From Euzebyaceae bacterium (GTDB lineage Bacteria > Actinomycetota > Nitriliruptoria > Euzebyales > Egibacteraceae), in the NCBI GenBank assembly GCA_013696915.1, contig JACCXR010000420.1:1-13087 (forward strand): a DNA stretch of 13,087 bases. Direction: 5' to 3'. Below, piece by piece: positions 11,645 to 13,087 of the stretch (position 1 is its first letter; the number at the start of each line of letters is the position of its first letter). A model generated the notes under the pieces. The model had not been told where the DNA came from. It saw nothing but the letters and a program-made list of their open reading frames with translations, and made no database searches. Both the position numbers and the translations under genes were made by a program.

Positions 11645-13087
11645 TCAGGCCACCTTCGGCCGCGCGCGCTCCACAATCGCGGCGGCGTCGACGCCGGCCG
11701 ACAGGGTCCCGAAGGCGCTCCCCCAGTCGCCGGCGAGACGGCTGGCGCAGAAGGCGTCGGCCACCGCCGGGTGGCCGTGGCGCACAAGCAGGGCGCCCTG
11801 CAGCGCGAGCGCCATCCGCTCCACCAGCAGCCGCGCCCCGGCCTCCGGCGCCGCCGCCTCGCCATGGCCCGACCGCACATCGACGCGCAGGCGGGTCACG
11901 AACGCGTCGAACCGGGCGTCGGCGCCGGCGGCCTCGTCGAGCTCCGCGAGGAAGGCCTCGACCGACCCCGGGCTGCGGGCCATCGCGCGCAGCACGTCGA
12001 GGCAGATCACGTTGCCCGACCCCTCCCAGATCCCGTTGAGCGGGCTGTCGCGCAGCAGCCGCGGCATGCCCGAGTCCTCGACGTAGCCGTTGCCGCCGAG
12101 GCACTCCAGGGCCTCGGCGGCGTGCGTGGTTGCCCGCTTGCAGACCCAGTACTTCGCGACCGCCGTCGCGAGCCGCTTGAACGCGGACTCCCGGGCGTCG
12201 CCGGTGCCGGCGTCGTAGGCCCTTGCGAGCCGGAGCGCGACCGCCGTCGCGGCCTCGGACTCGACCGCGAGGTCGGCGAGCACGTTGACCATCAGCGGCT
12301 GCTCGGCCAGCCGGGCGCCGAACGCGCTGCGGTGGCGCGCGTGGTGCACAGCCTCGGCCACCCCGCGGCGCATGCCGGCCGCGCTGCCGACAATGCAGTC
12401 CAGCCGCGTGTGGGTGACCATCTCGATGATGGTCGCCACTCCTCGTCCCTCCTCGCCCAGCAGCCGGCCGGGCACGCCGCGCAACTCGACCTCGCCGGAG
12501 GCCAGCGAGCGCGTGCCGAGCTTGTCCTTGAGGCGCTGGATCTCGAAGCCCGGGCCGCGCGCGACCACGAAGCACGAGAGGCCGCCGGGCGCTTGGGCGA
12601 GCACGAGGAAGACGGTGCCCGTCGGGTGCGAGCAGAACCACTTGTGGCCGGTCAGCTCGTACGTGCCGTCGCCGGCGGGGAGCGCGCGGGTAGTCCCCGC
12701 GCGCACGTCCGAGCCGCCCTGCTTCTCGGTCATCGCCATGCCGCACAGCGCACCGCGCTCGTAGTCCGGCAACGTCAGGCGCGGCTCCCACTCGGCAGCC
12801 AGCTCCGGGTCGGTGCGCAGGGTGGGGACGGCGGCGTAGGACATCGAGACCGGGCACATCACGCCGGCGTTGGCCTGCGTCCACAGGAGCTCGAGCGCGG
12901 CGCGGGCGACGTGCGCGCCGGGGCGCGGCTCGCGCCAGGGAAGCGCATGGATCTCGCGTTCGACCGCGCCGCGCAGCAGCCAGTGCCAGCTCGGGTCGAG
13001 CTCGACCCGGTCGATCCGATGGCCGTAACGGTCGTGCGTCTCGAGTCGCGGGATGTTGCGCTCCGCGCGCCGGCCGTGCTCCTGGGC
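11645..13087 (-). CDS. aidB: AidB-family acyl-CoA dehydrogenase, N-terminus beyond the window
   Basis: The frame is open to the right edge, giving 480 visible residues; by comparison with E. coli AidB (about 540) roughly 60-70 N-terminal residues are missing. The visible start includes LETHDRYGHRIDRVELDP and PGAHVARAALELLW, both AidB signatures that lie upstream of the internal ATG at 12862. FAD/substrate elements follow: GMAMTEKQGGSDV, TGHKWFCSHP, RLKDKLGTRS, and HTRLDCIVGSAAGMRR. The SPLNGIWEGSGNVICLDVLR segment carries the glutamate at the catalytic position (visible residue 355). AidB is a flavoprotein induced in the alkylation (Ada) response with weak isovaleryl-CoA dehydrogenase activity and DNA binding; actinobacterial homologues may simply oxidise acyl-CoA. 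It lies upstream of the WS/DGAT gene with a 65-nt gap holding only a weak 6-bp stem at 11623-11636. Confidence 0.93.
   Translation of the reverse strand, partial: AQEHGRRAERNIPRLETHDRYGHRIDRVELDPSWHWLLRGAVEREIHALPWREPRPGAHVARAALELLWTQANAGVMCPVSMSYAAVPTLRTDPELAAEWEPRLTLPDYERGALCGMAMTEKQGGSDVRAGTTRALPAGDGTYELTGHKWFCSHPTGTVFLVLAQAPGGLSCFVVARGPGFEIQRLKDKLGTRSLASGEVELRGVPGRLLGEEGRGVATIIEMVTHTRLDCIVGSAAGMRRGVAEAVHHARHRSAFGARLAEQPLMVNVLADLAVESEAATAVALRLARAYDAGTGDARESAFKRLATAVAKYWVCKRATTHAAEALECLGGNGYVEDSGMPRLLRDSPLNGIWEGSGNVICLDVLRAMARSPGSVEAFLAELDEAAGADARFDAFVTRLRVDVRSGHGEAAAPEAGARLLVERMALALQGALLVRHGHPAVADAFCASRLAGDWGSAFGTLSAGVDAAAIVERARPKVA

Noticed and set aside
10179..12884. One 901-codon minus-strand frame that would fuse the dehydrogenase region to WS/DGAT
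   Set aside because: The dehydrogenase is read in a different frame with its own stop at 11645. The upstream part of the 901-codon frame is the wrong frame of that gene; the true WS/DGAT start is the GTG at 11579 with a ribosome site.

Overview
The window is very GC-rich, with coding on both strands and a strong G/C bias at third codon positions. The gene content (an ECF sigma factor with a coupled membrane protein, a WS/DGAT acyltransferase, an AidB-type acyl-CoA dehydrogenase, DUF4262, and several starts without Shine-Dalgarno sites) points to a chromosomal region of a free-living actinobacterium. Thermoleophilia/Solirubrobacterales is a guess I cannot test here. I see no insertion sequences, integrases, tRNA or rRNA genes, CRISPR arrays or phage genes.

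Layout. At 1-182 (-) is the N-terminus of an M20D amidohydrolase cut by the window edge, and at 262-969 (-) a conserved protein with a helix-turn-helix-like N-terminus and no assigned function. A divergent intergenic region of about 285 bp leads into a two-gene unit at 1256-2736 (+): an ECF sigma factor and a single-pass membrane protein overlapping by ATGA, closed by a perfect 15-bp hairpin. At 3023-3559 (-) is a Uma2-family nuclease, divergent from a DUF4262 protein with an unassigned C-terminal half (3741-4775, +). A compact gamma-glutamyltransferase homologue (4904-6289, +) converges on an HD-domain hydrolase (6316-6951, -). A ChaB-domain/Rho_N-like protein (7078-7458, +) converges on an M20 metallopeptidase (7567-8928, -) across a hairpin. 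A patatin-like lipase (9214-10182, +) converges on a WS/DGAT (10179-11579, -) so tightly that their stop codons share one CTAG. Upstream of the WS/DGAT in the same orientation is an AidB-type acyl-CoA dehydrogenase (11645 to beyond 13087, -).

How the genes fit together. The right end reads as a lipid locus: acyl-CoA oxidation, wax ester/triacylglycerol synthesis and a patatin lipase could act on one acyl pool. Two M20 hydrolases and a GGT homologue are scattered amidohydrolase/peptidase functions rather than one operon. The sigma factor and membrane protein look like a signal-transduction pair whose sensor lacks a recognisable zinc anti-sigma motif. No stretch over 300 bp is free of genes; the largest gaps (970-1255, 2737-3022, 8929-9213) are each about 285 bp and hold promoter-like sequence, a terminator or nothing I can identify.

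I did not find a convincing new multi-gene defence or biosynthetic system. The items most worth following are the DUF4262 protein with its C-terminal Cys/His cluster, the GGT homologue with altered pocket residues, the unusual sigma partner, and a recurring TANNNT-spacer-start arrangement suggesting leaderless genes.
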